Origin: a bacterium
GTDB lineage: Bacteria; Krumholzibacteriota; Krumholzibacteriia; LZORAL124-64-63
Assembly (NCBI GenBank): GCA_024223715.1
Contig: JAAEOA010000158.1
Location: 1-41,141 of the forward strand
DNA: 41,141 nt
Reading direction: 5' to 3'
Part shown: positions 23,343-30,490 of the stretch, in pieces
Layout of the letters: each line of letters begins with the position of its first letter
How positions within the stretch are numbered: position 1 is the first letter of the stretch
Notes under the pieces: generated by a model
The model's database searches: none
Told to the model about the DNA's origin: nothing
What the model saw: the letters and a program-made list of their open reading frames with translations, nothing else
Program-made: the position numbers and the translations under genes

Positions 23343-25115
23343 ATGTCGCATTTGCACACCCTGGATTGGGCCATAATAGCCACTTACATTCTGGTCACCC
23401 TGGGCCTTGGCCTGGCTTTCATGCGCCGGGCCTCACGTAGCGGTGAAGAGTATTTTCTCAGTGGTCGCACTTTACCCTGGTGGATTCTGGGTACCAGCAT
23501 GGTCGCCACCACTTTTGCTGCCGATACCCCTTTGGCTGTAACCGGCTTTATTCGCGATCATGGCATTTGGTACAACTGGTTCGGCTGGCACTATGTTTTC
23601 GCCCAAATGATGGCTGTGGTCCTGTTCTCCCGTTTCTGGCGGCGAGCAGAAGTTCTGACTGACAACGAATTAATTGAGATGCGTTACAGCGGCAAACCAG
23701 CCGCTTTTTTGCGTGGCTTCAAGGCCGGATATTTTGCCATTGTTTATAACTTCATTGTCTTGGGCTGGGTCCTCAAAGGTCTCGGGACAGTGGCCGAAGC
23801 CGTTCTTGGTGTGGACCAGTTTGCCGCCATTTGTTTTGGGGCCGGTTTTGCTCTGGTGTACGCGCTTTTTGCAGGTTTTTGGGGCGTTGTGGTTACCGAT
23901 GTTATTCAGTTCATTTTGGCCATGGCAGGATCCATTTCCGTAGCCGTGCTGTCGGTTCGCCACGTGGGTGGTATCGATGCCCTCAAAGAAAAAGTGGCCG
24001 CTTCGGTGGCCGCCTCGCCTCACGCCATGGCCATGATTCCTGGCGGTGGAATGACCTGGGATTCCGATTTTGTAAAATTCCTGGTCTTTGTTAGCCTGAT
24101 GTGGTGGGCGAGTCATAATGCCGATGGTGGGGGATACCTAATTCAACGCATGGCCGCTGCCAAAAACGAAAAACATGCCCGCGGTGCCACTTTGTGGTTT
24201 GTCCTGGCCAACAACGCAGTTCGCTACTGGCCCTGGATTTTAACTGGCCTGGCTACGTTGGTGGTTTTCCCGGTCATGCCCGAAGGATACGGCGAAGAGG
24301 CAGCTTATCCGCTGATGATGCTGAAAGTCCTCGGACCTGGCCTTCTGGGTTTACTCCTGGTCTCATTTTTTGCGGCTTTCATGTCCACCATCGACACCCA
24401 TTTGAACTGGGGAGCCAGTTACCTGATCAATGATATTTACTTGCGTTTTCTCAAGCCCAAAGCAGGACCCAGAGAAACAGTAATCGCCGCCAAAATTTGC
24501 GTATTCTTGATGATGGTTTTTTCAGTTCTGGTGGCCTTCTTTCTGACCAGCATTGGTAAAGCCTGGCTCTTTGTTTGGGCCATGGGGGCTGGAATTGGCC
24601 CGGTTCTGATTTTGCGTTGGTTCTGGTGGCGCATCAGTGCCTGGAGTGAAATAGCCGCTCTGGCTTCATCGGTGGTGCTGGCTTTTGGTTTTGAAATAGT
24701 GGCTGCTGTTCAGGCGGGTTCATCTTATGAACTTTTCGCCACTCCGGTCAGGATTGGTGAAATGGCCCTGGAAACCCACCACAAAGCCATGATTCTGGTT
24801 CCGGTCACTATTCTTACCTGGATCATGGTAACCTTCCTGACGAGGCCAGTTTCCAGTGCTAGGCTGGAATCTTTTTACCGGAAGGTCAGGCCCGGTGGAT
24901 TTTGGGGACCCATTGCCGCCGAAAACAAAGATGTGATCTGTGATGGTTTAAGCTGGAGCCGGGTTGGGGTTTGGCTGGCCGGTTGTGCCAGTATTTTTGG
25001 CGTCCTGTTTGGATCGGGGAAATTGCTACTGAATGAGCCGGGTGCGGCTTTGATTCTATTTGCTGTTGCAGGTCTGGGTGGTCTTGTCATCACAAGGGAG
25101 TTAATAAAAAATTAG
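23343..25115 (+). CDS. Sodium:solute symporter (SSS family)
   Basis: A 590-residue inner-membrane protein with about 13-14 hydrophobic helices. The opening LDWAIIATYILVTLGLG and SGEEYFLSGRTLPWW, followed by TSMVATTFAADTPLAVTG, is the classical SSS pattern, and FAAFMSTIDTHLNWGASYLIND (about two-thirds along) matches the conserved TM8/Na2-site region. It imports a solute with Na+; the substrate is not predictable (sugars, amino acids and carboxylates all occur). Start chosen at 23343, where the protein begins MSHLHTLDW like other members; an in-frame ATG 33 nt earlier (23310) is an alternative, as neither has an ideal ribosome binding site. The 220 bp before it hold no recognised gene; CGGATAA (23140) and TTATCCG (23188) form a long-loop dyad there. 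Confidence 0.88.
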   Translation: MSHLHTLDWAIIATYILVTLGLGLAFMRRASRSGEEYFLSGRTLPWWILGTSMVATTFAADTPLAVTGFIRDHGIWYNWFGWHYVFAQMMAVVLFSRFWRRAEVLTDNELIEMRYSGKPAAFLRGFKAGYFAIVYNFIVLGWVLKGLGTVAEAVLGVDQFAAICFGAGFALVYALFAGFWGVVVTDVIQFILAMAGSISVAVLSVRHVGGIDALKEKVAASVAASPHAMAMIPGGGMTWDSDFVKFLVFVSLMWWASHNADGGGYLIQRMAAAKNEKHARGATLWFVLANNAVRYWPWILTGLATLVVFPVMPEGYGEEAAYPLMMLKVLGPGLLGLLLVSFFAAFMSTIDTHLNWGASYLINDIYLRFLKPKAGPRETVIAAKICVFLMMVFSVLVAFFLTSIGKAWLFVWAMGAGIGPVLILRWFWWRISAWSEIAALASSVVLAFGFEIVAAVQAGSSYELFATPVRIGEMALETHHKAMILVPVTILTWIMVTFLTRPVSSARLESFYRKVRPGGFWGPIAAENKDVICDGLSWSRVGVWLAGCASIFGVLFGSGKLLLNEPGAALILFAVAGLGGLVITRELIKN

Positions 25116-25131
25116 CCGGGCAAAACTGAAG

Positions 25132-25162
25132 AAATTGCTGAAGCATAGGGTTTCAGTAATTT
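25132..25162. terminator. Shared 3'-end hairpin between convergent genes
   Basis: AAATTGCTGAA (25132-25142) pairs with TTCAGTAATTT (25152-25162) through 11 bp including one G-T, around a 9-nt loop. The plus strand continues ACATTTTC; the minus strand continues CTTCAGTTTTG. It lies between the symporter stop and the sensor kinase stop and may act weakly in both directions. Confidence 0.5.
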
Positions 25163-26720
25163 ACATTTTCTGAGATCTCTGTTCCATTTCACTCGCTGCT
25201 TTTAAGGAAAATGTAAAAGTAGTTCCCTGACTGACTTTACTTTCCACTTTCAACAAACTGTTATGGCCCGCGACAATTTTAGAGGCGATGGCCAGACCCA
25301 AACCGGAACTCTGTCCCAAGTGGTCCTGAACAGCGGCCATTCCTGAACCATCAACGGCCCGGGTACGGCTTTTGTCAGCGGTATAAAAACGTTCAAAAAT
25401 ATGCGGCAAATCTTCTGAGGAAATCCCCAGGCCGGTATCTTCAACAGCAACATTTACCAGGGAATTCGAACAACTGAGGTGAATATTTACTTTTCCGGAA
25501 GCACTGTTGAATTTGATCCCGTTTTCCACAAGGTTTTGCAATACCTGAGCTATTTGCAGAGGGTCGGCATGAACCAGGGTATCGGTGTCAGTGATCAGAA
25601 GGTCCAGTTCAATGTTGCGTTCAGCGGCCAGCCCCTCGCACCGCATCAATACTGAATCAGCCAGTTCACCCAAGGGGAAGTTTTCCATGCGGAGTGTTGC
25701 TTGACCGCTGTCAAAACGGCTGAGTATCAGCATGTGGTCAATGAGCTTGTCCAAATGCACAATATTGCTTGTAATGATTCCCAGATAACGTTCACGGTCA
25801 TCGTCGCTCATGGTTTTGGATTGTAAAGACAAAGTCTCCACATAACCACGCATGCTGGCCATGGGGGTACGCAAATCATGGCTGATGTTGGCAATGAGCT
25901 GACGCTGAAATTGTTCCTTGTCGCGCAACTTGTCCATCATGGATTCAATGTTGCCAGCCATATTGTTGAAGTTTCGACCCAAGCTACCCAGTTCATCAGA
26001 ACTGTTGATTGCCAACCGAGTGTCCAGTTGGCCTTCTGAAAAAGCAGTAACCCCTATGTTCAGATTGCGAATCCTGCGTGATGTCCAGAGCATAATCACC
26101 AGTCCACACAGAGCAGAATAAAGCAGCAAAAGGGCAATGGCATTGATGCCAATTATTTTCTCAGCAGCAGCAATTTCAGTGAGAGAAATGGTCGTGGGCC
26201 GGAAGTTGGCAACAAGGTAACCCTGAATGGTGGAATCAGCATCGGATCCTGAAATCAAACGGTCCACTTCAAATATTCGGTTTTCGTAGGCATCGACATG
26301 ATCGGGAAGGGGGTAAGAATTGTAGTCCCAGGTTCCACTGGACATGTCGTGTATCAATTGAGGGTTTACTGAAGAGATTACATGTCCCAAACTGTCCGGT
26401 TGCGATGACGTCAGATATTGCCCGTCTTTGTCAAAAACAATGATCTCAGCACTGTACTTGAAAATGTCACGACCATAGTTTTCAACCCGGCGGGTCAGGG
26501 CTGCTGAGTCATTAACCGAGGGGACCAGTTTTTTGGCCAGATCATCCAGTTCGCCTTCAGCTTTTTCCTGATACCAAGCCTCTTCATCAGCGGCCATATC
26601 ACCGGCAATATCGGCATCGCCTAACCACAGCCAGAAACCACCGCCGCTGATAAACAGCAGAAGCAGAAACAGGCCGGAGATCCGGAAGGCGAGAGTTCTT
26701 GTAAATCCAGGCATGTTCAT
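25161..26720 (-). CDS. Membrane sensor histidine kinase (HAMP)
   Basis: A 519-residue two-component sensor. TM1 is at ~13-33, an extracytoplasmic sensor region at ~34-188, TM2 at ~189-212, and HAMP at ~212-265 (SRRIRNLNIG...SDELGSLGRNFNNM). The phosphoacceptor H281 is in ISHDLRTPMASMRGY. HATPase boxes are NLVENGIKFN, VEDTGLGIS, FYTADKSRTR and SGLGLAIASKIV. All catalytic elements are present. The gene starts 3 nt after the stop of the response regulator and forms an operon with it. The sensor domain resembles a double-Cache/PAS-like extracytoplasmic region, but the ligand is unknown. Its position opposite the natAB exporter suggests, without proving, an envelope or ion stress signal. Confidence 0.92.
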   Translation of the reverse strand: MNMPGFTRTLAFRISGLFLLLLFISGGGFWLWLGDADIAGDMAADEEAWYQEKAEGELDDLAKKLVPSVNDSAALTRRVENYGRDIFKYSAEIIVFDKDGQYLTSSQPDSLGHVISSVNPQLIHDMSSGTWDYNSYPLPDHVDAYENRIFEVDRLISGSDADSTIQGYLVANFRPTTISLTEIAAAEKIIGINAIALLLLYSALCGLVIMLWTSRRIRNLNIGVTAFSEGQLDTRLAINSSDELGSLGRNFNNMAGNIESMMDKLRDKEQFQRQLIANISHDLRTPMASMRGYVETLSLQSKTMSDDDRERYLGIITSNIVHLDKLIDHMLILSRFDSGQATLRMENFPLGELADSVLMRCEGLAAERNIELDLLITDTDTLVHADPLQIAQVLQNLVENGIKFNSASGKVNIHLSCSNSLVNVAVEDTGLGISSEDLPHIFERFYTADKSRTRAVDGSGMAAVQDHLGQSSGLGLAIASKIVAGHNSLLKVESKVSQGTTFTFSLKAASEMEQRSQKM

Positions 26721-26723
26721 TGT

Positions 26724-27452
26724 CTACAGAAATTCCTCGGTGAATCTATAACCGATGCCCCACACTGTTAAAATCAAGCGGGGTCGGTTTGGGTTGTCTT
26801 CCACTTTGTTGCGCAATCTGTTCACATGTGAATTGACAGTATGTTCGTAGACATCAGAATCCTGATCCCAGACGATGTCCAACAACTGCCGCCGGCTGTA
26901 TGTGCGTCCTGGCCGTGAAGCCAGAGTGTACAGCAGGTCATATTCTTTTACCGTCAACTGAACCGGTTCCCCATTTATCTGTACCTTGCGTTTGCCATGG
27001 TCGATTTTCAGGGTTCCCAGATCAAGAATTCGATCACCCGACGAAATGCGGGCCATTTCTTCAGCACGTTCAATGCGCCGGTGCAGTACTTTAATGCGAG
27101 CGGTCAGCTCACGAATGCTGAAAGGCTTGGTCAGGTAGTCATCGCAACCCAATTCCAGGCCCAGCACTTTATCGGTTTCTTCGCTGCGGGCAGTCAACAT
27201 GAGTACCGGTGTGCGTGTGTCGTTGGTGCGAATTTCACGCAAGACATCGATACCTGACATGGACGGAAGCATCCAATCCAGAATGACCAGACCATATTGA
27301 CCACTCTGAAAAGCCATCAGTCCTGCCTCACCATCGGCAGCAGCAGCGACTTGGTACCCTTCGGCAGTCAGGTGCAACTGGAGCAGGTCAATCAGTTCTC
27401 GATCGTCTTCAATAACGAGAATCTTTTTGTTGCCACTTTGCCCGGCGGTCAT
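26724..27452 (-). CDS. OmpR/PhoB-family response regulator
   Basis: A 242-residue DNA-binding regulator. The receiver domain carries E15-D16-D17 (VIEDD), phosphorylation site D59 (ILDWMLP), LTARS and TKPF switch residues. The C-terminal winged helix includes KEYDLLYTLASRPGRTYSR, DVYEHTVNSHVNRLRNK and the wing ending WGIGYRF. GGAGGAAGAACC immediately precedes the ATG. It is the first gene of the two-component operon, phosphorylated presumably by the adjacent kinase. A TATAAT promoter with an internal dyad lies ~80-110 bp upstream and could be an autoregulatory site. Confidence 0.95.
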   Translation of the reverse strand: MTAGQSGNKKILVIEDDRELIDLLQLHLTAEGYQVAAAADGEAGLMAFQSGQYGLVILDWMLPSMSGIDVLREIRTNDTRTPVLMLTARSEETDKVLGLELGCDDYLTKPFSIRELTARIKVLHRRIERAEEMARISSGDRILDLGTLKIDHGKRKVQINGEPVQLTVKEYDLLYTLASRPGRTYSRRQLLDIVWDQDSDVYEHTVNSHVNRLRNKVEDNPNRPRLILTVWGIGYRFTEEFL

Positions 27453-27694
27453 GGTTCTTCCTCCAGATCATTTTCTGAATCAAAATTCCTGAACCAAATT
27501 GTCACGAAGAAAATATCTTCTCTTTGGTAAATACAATTATATCAAACTGATACCGGATGAACAAGGGTTTCTGCAAAAAAATATCTCAAGAGAAAAACAA
27601 AAGAAAAAGCACAAAACAGCAAAAACCAGCAAAGACTCACGGAAAAAGAATTCCGCTGTGATACTTTGGTGATTTTCGTTCCTCATTATTATGG
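27453..27694. other. A-rich divergent control region
   Basis: No gene is supported here. It holds the two-component promoter (27536-27564), an A-rich run on the plus strand (27575-27640), and a plausible promoter for the ncRNA: TTTGGT (27665-27670), 16-bp spacer, TATTAT (27687-27692). Together with the ncRNA and the natA leader it makes 593 bp without a protein gene. Confidence 0.5.
27536..27564 (-). promoter_or_regulatory. Promoter of the two-component operon with internal dyad
   Basis: On the minus strand TTGTTC (27559-27564), a 17-bp spacer and a perfect TATAAT (27536-27541) form a sigma70-type promoter. Transcription would start near 27529, leaving ~76 nt of leader. TATCA/TGATA (27540-27552, 3-nt centre) is a short dyad in the spacer and -10, a possible operator. 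Confidence 0.6.
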
Positions 27695-27958
27695 TTCAGG
27701 CGTTGGAGGGAGATACCGACTTTGCTTTTACAGCTGCTGCGGCGCCAGACATATTCGCATTAACCTGCGGAGGATTCTTAGGCAAGTGGACCCCTTCGGC
27801 GGACTCGGTTGGGAAAGATATGCACCTTCTGTTTCGGCGATGGCACCTTTACCAGAGGTTTGGATTCGTAGGTTGAAATTAATTTCCGGGTCTTCTTGTG
27901 CCCCCTTCAAGATCCGGTTTGAAAGACCCTGGCTGCAAATGCAGCCAGGGTCTTTTTT
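27695..27958 (+). ncRNA. Structured RNA of unknown class (about 230 nt plus terminator)
   Basis: Long-range pairing suggests a folded RNA. TTGGAGGG (27703-27710) pairs with CCCTTCAA (27903-27910), with outer pieces TTCA and GG (27695-27700) matching CC and TGAA (27914-27922). Inside it, 27770-27781 pairs with 27865-27876 over 12 bp including G-U pairs. The RNA is followed immediately by a strong intrinsic terminator. Beyond that lies a separate promoter for natA, so this looks like an independent transcript rather than a leader. Size and closing helix with a large internal bubble recall 6S RNA, but I could not match a 6S, tmRNA, SRP, RNase P, T-box or known riboswitch consensus. Ends are approximate. 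Confidence 0.5.
27925..27958 (+). terminator. Intrinsic terminator of the ncRNA
   Basis: A perfect 12-bp stem (27925-27936 with 27941-27952), AAAT tetraloop and six T residues (27953-27958). One of the strongest terminators in the window. Confidence 0.92.
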
Positions 27959-27984
27959 GATGTGTCAGTTTGAAACATCATGCC

Positions 27985-28012
27985 TTGTGGTTCGTAAATT
28001 ATCCCCTATAAT
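27985..28012 (+). promoter_or_regulatory. Promoter of natAB
   Basis: TTGTGG (27985-27990), a 16-bp spacer and a perfect TATAAT (28007-28012). Transcription would start near 28019, about 26 nt before the natA ATG. Its position after the ncRNA terminator separates the two transcripts. A 6-bp dyad TGATGT/ACATCA (27958-27963, 27975-27980) lies just upstream of the -35 box. Confidence 0.7.
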
Positions 28013-28045
28013 CAATGCAAATAACCCTTGAACCGGAAGGCTCTC

Positions 28046-28996
28046 ATGAACGCGACAGATTTACACTTGCCACATTTGGGCCAGCCTTTTCTGACCCTCA
28101 AATCGGTAACCAAAAGTTACGGCCAGAAAATCGCTGCCAATCAGGTTTCCTTGACCATTCCCAGGGGAACCATATACGGATTCCTCGGACCCAACGGCTC
28201 TGGAAAAACCACTACCATTCGTTCAATAATGAATATCATTCTGCCCGATTCCGGAAAAATTGAACTGGCCGGTCATCCCATGGACGGAAGTCTGAGGGAT
28301 CGCATCGGGTACTTACCTGAAGAGCGGGGCCTTTACCGAAAAATGAAATGCCGAGACCAGCTGGCCTACCTGGCAGAATTAAAAGGAGTACCCCGAAAAG
28401 AAGCCCTGGCAAGAGCCGATGTCTGGCTGCAACGCATGGGCCTGAGTGACTATCGGAATGAAAAAATTGATACCCTCAGTAAAGGGATGCAGCAGAAAAT
28501 TCAGTTTGCTGCGACTTTTATTTCCGAACCTGATTTAGTCATCCTGGATGAAGTTTTTACTGGCCTTGATCCTATAAATATTGAGTTATTAAGAGAAATG
28601 ATTCTGGAGGAAAAAGAAAAAGGAACCACCATTCTTTTTTCCACTCACATGTTGGCTGAGGCCGAAAAAATTTGCGACCACATCTGCCTTATTTCCAATG
28701 GAAAAATTATCATTGATGGAACTTTGACAGCTGTTCGCGAAGACTTTCCCCTCAAGTCAGTTCGTGTGGCCTGGTCTGATGACACCGAGCCCGAGGAGAA
28801 CATTAAAGGTGTTTTACAGCGGGAATACCATGAAGGGAGTTGGCGTTTGACTTTAGATGAAGGTGTTGACCCCAAAAGTTTGTTGCCAGCATTGTCGCAA
28901 GCGGGTCCGTTGACCTTGTTTTCCGCCAATCGTCCCAGTTTGGGAGAAATTTTCCTTGAAGCCGTTGACCGTCATCAGAAGGGGGGACAGGCATGA
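28046..28996 (+). CDS. ABC transporter ATP-binding protein, NatA-like
   Basis: A 316-residue ATPase subunit with Walker A GPNGSGKTT (48-56), signature LSKGMQQK, Walker B LVILDEVFTGLD and H-loop STHMLAEAE; all are intact. The C-terminal ~90-residue extension is like that of NatA-type exporters. A TTG at 28028 opens the frame, but GGAAGG 5 nt before the ATG at 28046 decides the start. It is coupled to the permease by a 4-bp ATGA overlap. NatAB of Bacillus exports Na+; related pairs handle other substrates, so Na+ is only one option. The two-component operon is divergent across the ncRNA region. Confidence 0.9.
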   Translation: MNATDLHLPHLGQPFLTLKSVTKSYGQKIAANQVSLTIPRGTIYGFLGPNGSGKTTTIRSIMNIILPDSGKIELAGHPMDGSLRDRIGYLPEERGLYRKMKCRDQLAYLAELKGVPRKEALARADVWLQRMGLSDYRNEKIDTLSKGMQQKIQFAATFISEPDLVILDEVFTGLDPINIELLREMILEEKEKGTTILFSTHMLAEAEKICDHICLISNGKIIIDGTLTAVREDFPLKSVRVAWSDDTEPEENIKGVLQREYHEGSWRLTLDEGVDPKSLLPALSQAGPLTLFSANRPSLGEIFLEAVDRHQKGGQA

Positions 28997-30246
28997 ATAA
29001 AATTTACACAGTCATTCGCAAAGAATATCTGGAGAGAGTTCGCAGCAAAAGTTTTGTCATTGCTACTTTGCTGGGGCCAGCCATTATGTCGCTTTTTATC
29101 CTTATGCCGATGCTTCTTTCGGACACAGGCAAAGACAAGGAACGCCTTGTTGGAGTCGTGGATCCTTCCGGGCAGTGGTTGGAGCCTTTGAATACCATGC
29201 TAAGCCAGCAGAAGCGTGGAAATGTTAAGCTGCAGTCCGTTGGGCAGGCCGGGCAGGATGAAGAGGGCCGGGTATCCGAGATGAAAGAAATGATTCTGGC
29301 TGAAAGTCTGCACAGTGGAATTCTCATTGCCGGCGATTTTGCTGAATCCCGGGATGTCACTTTTTACAATCAATCGGTCAGTGCAATGGTGGTGCGGGAT
29401 GAAGTTTTGCGGCCGGCGATGATCCAGATTCTGCGGGAGTCTCGCTTTACTGCTTCTGCGGTGCCCGATTCGCTCTTTGCATATCTGGTGGCCCGCCCCA
29501 ACTGGTCGAGCATCGTTTTGTCCGATGAAGGCGAGCAGGAGCAGGACGACAATGTTTCGTTTGCCATGGCTTTTGTGTTGATCATGATAATTTACATCAT
29601 GGTTATCATGTATGGAAATCATACCCTGACTGCGGTCATCGAAGAAAAAAGTACCCGTATGGTTGAAGTCTTGCTGGCCAGTATCTCTCCGGAAGATTTG
29701 ATGCTGGGGAAAATTCTGGGTATTGGTTTGGCCGGACTGACCCAGTTTGGGATTTGGACTGGTGCTTTTTATGTATTAAGCCAAAGAGGTATTGAAATAG
29801 GTGGCTTTGCCCTGGATATCGGATTTTTGACACCTCTGATTTTAGTCAGCTTCATTGGTTTTTTTGTACTGGGCTTTTTCCTTTATGCGACAATGTATGC
29901 GGGCATTGGAGCCATGTGCAATACAGTTCAGGACAGTCAGCAATTCCACACCACCTTGGCAATGGGGCTAGTCATTCCCATGATGCTCCTGACCATGATT
30001 CTGCGCGCACCCGATTCTACTTTGTCAGTAGTTCTTTCCCTGGTGCCACTATTCTCACCCATTTTGATGTTTATGCGTGTCAGTGTTTCCAACCCTCCAT
30101 TTTGGCAAGTGGGTTTGAGCTGGGCACTCATGATGGTATCGATTTGGTTTTCTGCCCGTGCCGCTGGAAAGTTGTTCCGGATGGGGATTCTAATGCATGG
30201 GACATCGCCCACCTGGGCTTCACTTATTCGTGCCATTAAAGCCTGA
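28993..30246 (+). CDS. ABC-2 type permease, NatB-like
   Basis: A 417-residue membrane subunit. TM1 is at ~17-39, followed by a large extracytoplasmic domain of ~150 residues (SDTGKDKERLVGVVDPSGQW onward), then five to six helices from ~178 to 405 (FAMAFVLIMIIYIMVIMYG; TPLILVSFIGFFVLGFFLYATMYAGIGAM). The segment EEKSTRMVEVLLASISPEDLMLGKILG is the coupling motif typical of NatB/YhaP-type permeases. It starts in an ATGA overlap with the ATPase gene and ends just before a strong terminator. Substrate unknown. Confidence 0.9.
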   Translation: MNKIYTVIRKEYLERVRSKSFVIATLLGPAIMSLFILMPMLLSDTGKDKERLVGVVDPSGQWLEPLNTMLSQQKRGNVKLQSVGQAGQDEEGRVSEMKEMILAESLHSGILIAGDFAESRDVTFYNQSVSAMVVRDEVLRPAMIQILRESRFTASAVPDSLFAYLVARPNWSSIVLSDEGEQEQDDNVSFAMAFVLIMIIYIMVIMYGNHTLTAVIEEKSTRMVEVLLASISPEDLMLGKILGIGLAGLTQFGIWTGAFYVLSQRGIEIGGFALDIGFLTPLILVSFIGFFVLGFFLYATMYAGIGAMCNTVQDSQQFHTTLAMGLVIPMMLLTMILRAPDSTLSVVLSLVPLFSPILMFMRVSVSNPPFWQVGLSWALMMVSIWFSARAAGKLFRMGILMHGTSPTWASLIRAIKA

Positions 30247-30261
30247 TTTGGGCATAATAAA

Positions 30262-30298
30262 AGCCCGCATCCGATAATTGGATGCGGGCTTTTTGTTT
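30262..30298. terminator. Bidirectional intrinsic terminator after natB
   Basis: AGCCCGCATCC (30262-30272) pairs perfectly with GGATGCGGGCT (30280-30290) over a 7-nt loop, with TTTTGTTT after it and AAAA before it. It can stop natAB transcription on the plus strand and, read in reverse, late transcripts from the HEAT-cyclophilin gene. It is the apparent insertion site of the intron fragment. Confidence 0.9.
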
Positions 30299-30480
30299 GT
30301 GCGCCCGGCCGGGCGAACTCACTCGCAAGTGCAAGTCATCTACAGACCCACAGGGGGAATTGTTAGCTTAACGACAAGGGCTTCCACCGCGAGGTGGGAC
30401 CTGAAGGAAGCCGCAGGCGAATCACCTGTCTGACGAACAGGAATGGACGCGGTGGTCGAATGGGAGGAATACCTTTATGC
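30299..30480 (+). mobile_element. 5' fragment of a group IIC (bacterial class C) intron
   Basis: The fragment opens with GTGCGCCCGG, a group II intron 5' end. It then carries GTTAGCTTAACG (30362-30373), CAAGGG, a TCC-GCGA-TGG hairpin, CTGAAGGAAGC (30401-30411) and GTCTGACGAACAGGAA (30428-30443), in the order found in domain I of class C introns such as the one from Oceanobacillus iheyensis. It begins 8 nt after a terminator stem, the preferred target of class C introns. No domain V, no reverse transcriptase gene and no 3' end are found before the convergent gene stop at 30491, so it is a dead 5' remnant. The 3' boundary is approximate. Confidence 0.85.
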
Positions 30481-30490
30481 TGTTTTAAGA

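Noticed and set aside
23131-23376. 81-codon frame between the hybrid kinase and symporter genes
   Set aside because: It overlaps the symporter start, has no ribosome binding site and no family resemblance.
27695-27958. 6S RNA, tmRNA, SRP RNA, RNase P RNA or cobalamin/T-box leader
   Set aside because: Consensus motifs of these families were looked for by eye and not found; only overall size and a closing helix recall 6S RNA.
27666-28031. 121-codon frame over the ncRNA and terminator
   Set aside because: It runs through a 12-bp terminator and a promoter, has no ribosome binding site, and the sequence looks like structured RNA instead.
30299-30480. Intact group II intron
   Set aside because: No domain V or VI, no reverse transcriptase gene and no 3' splice boundary lie before the convergent gene at 30491.
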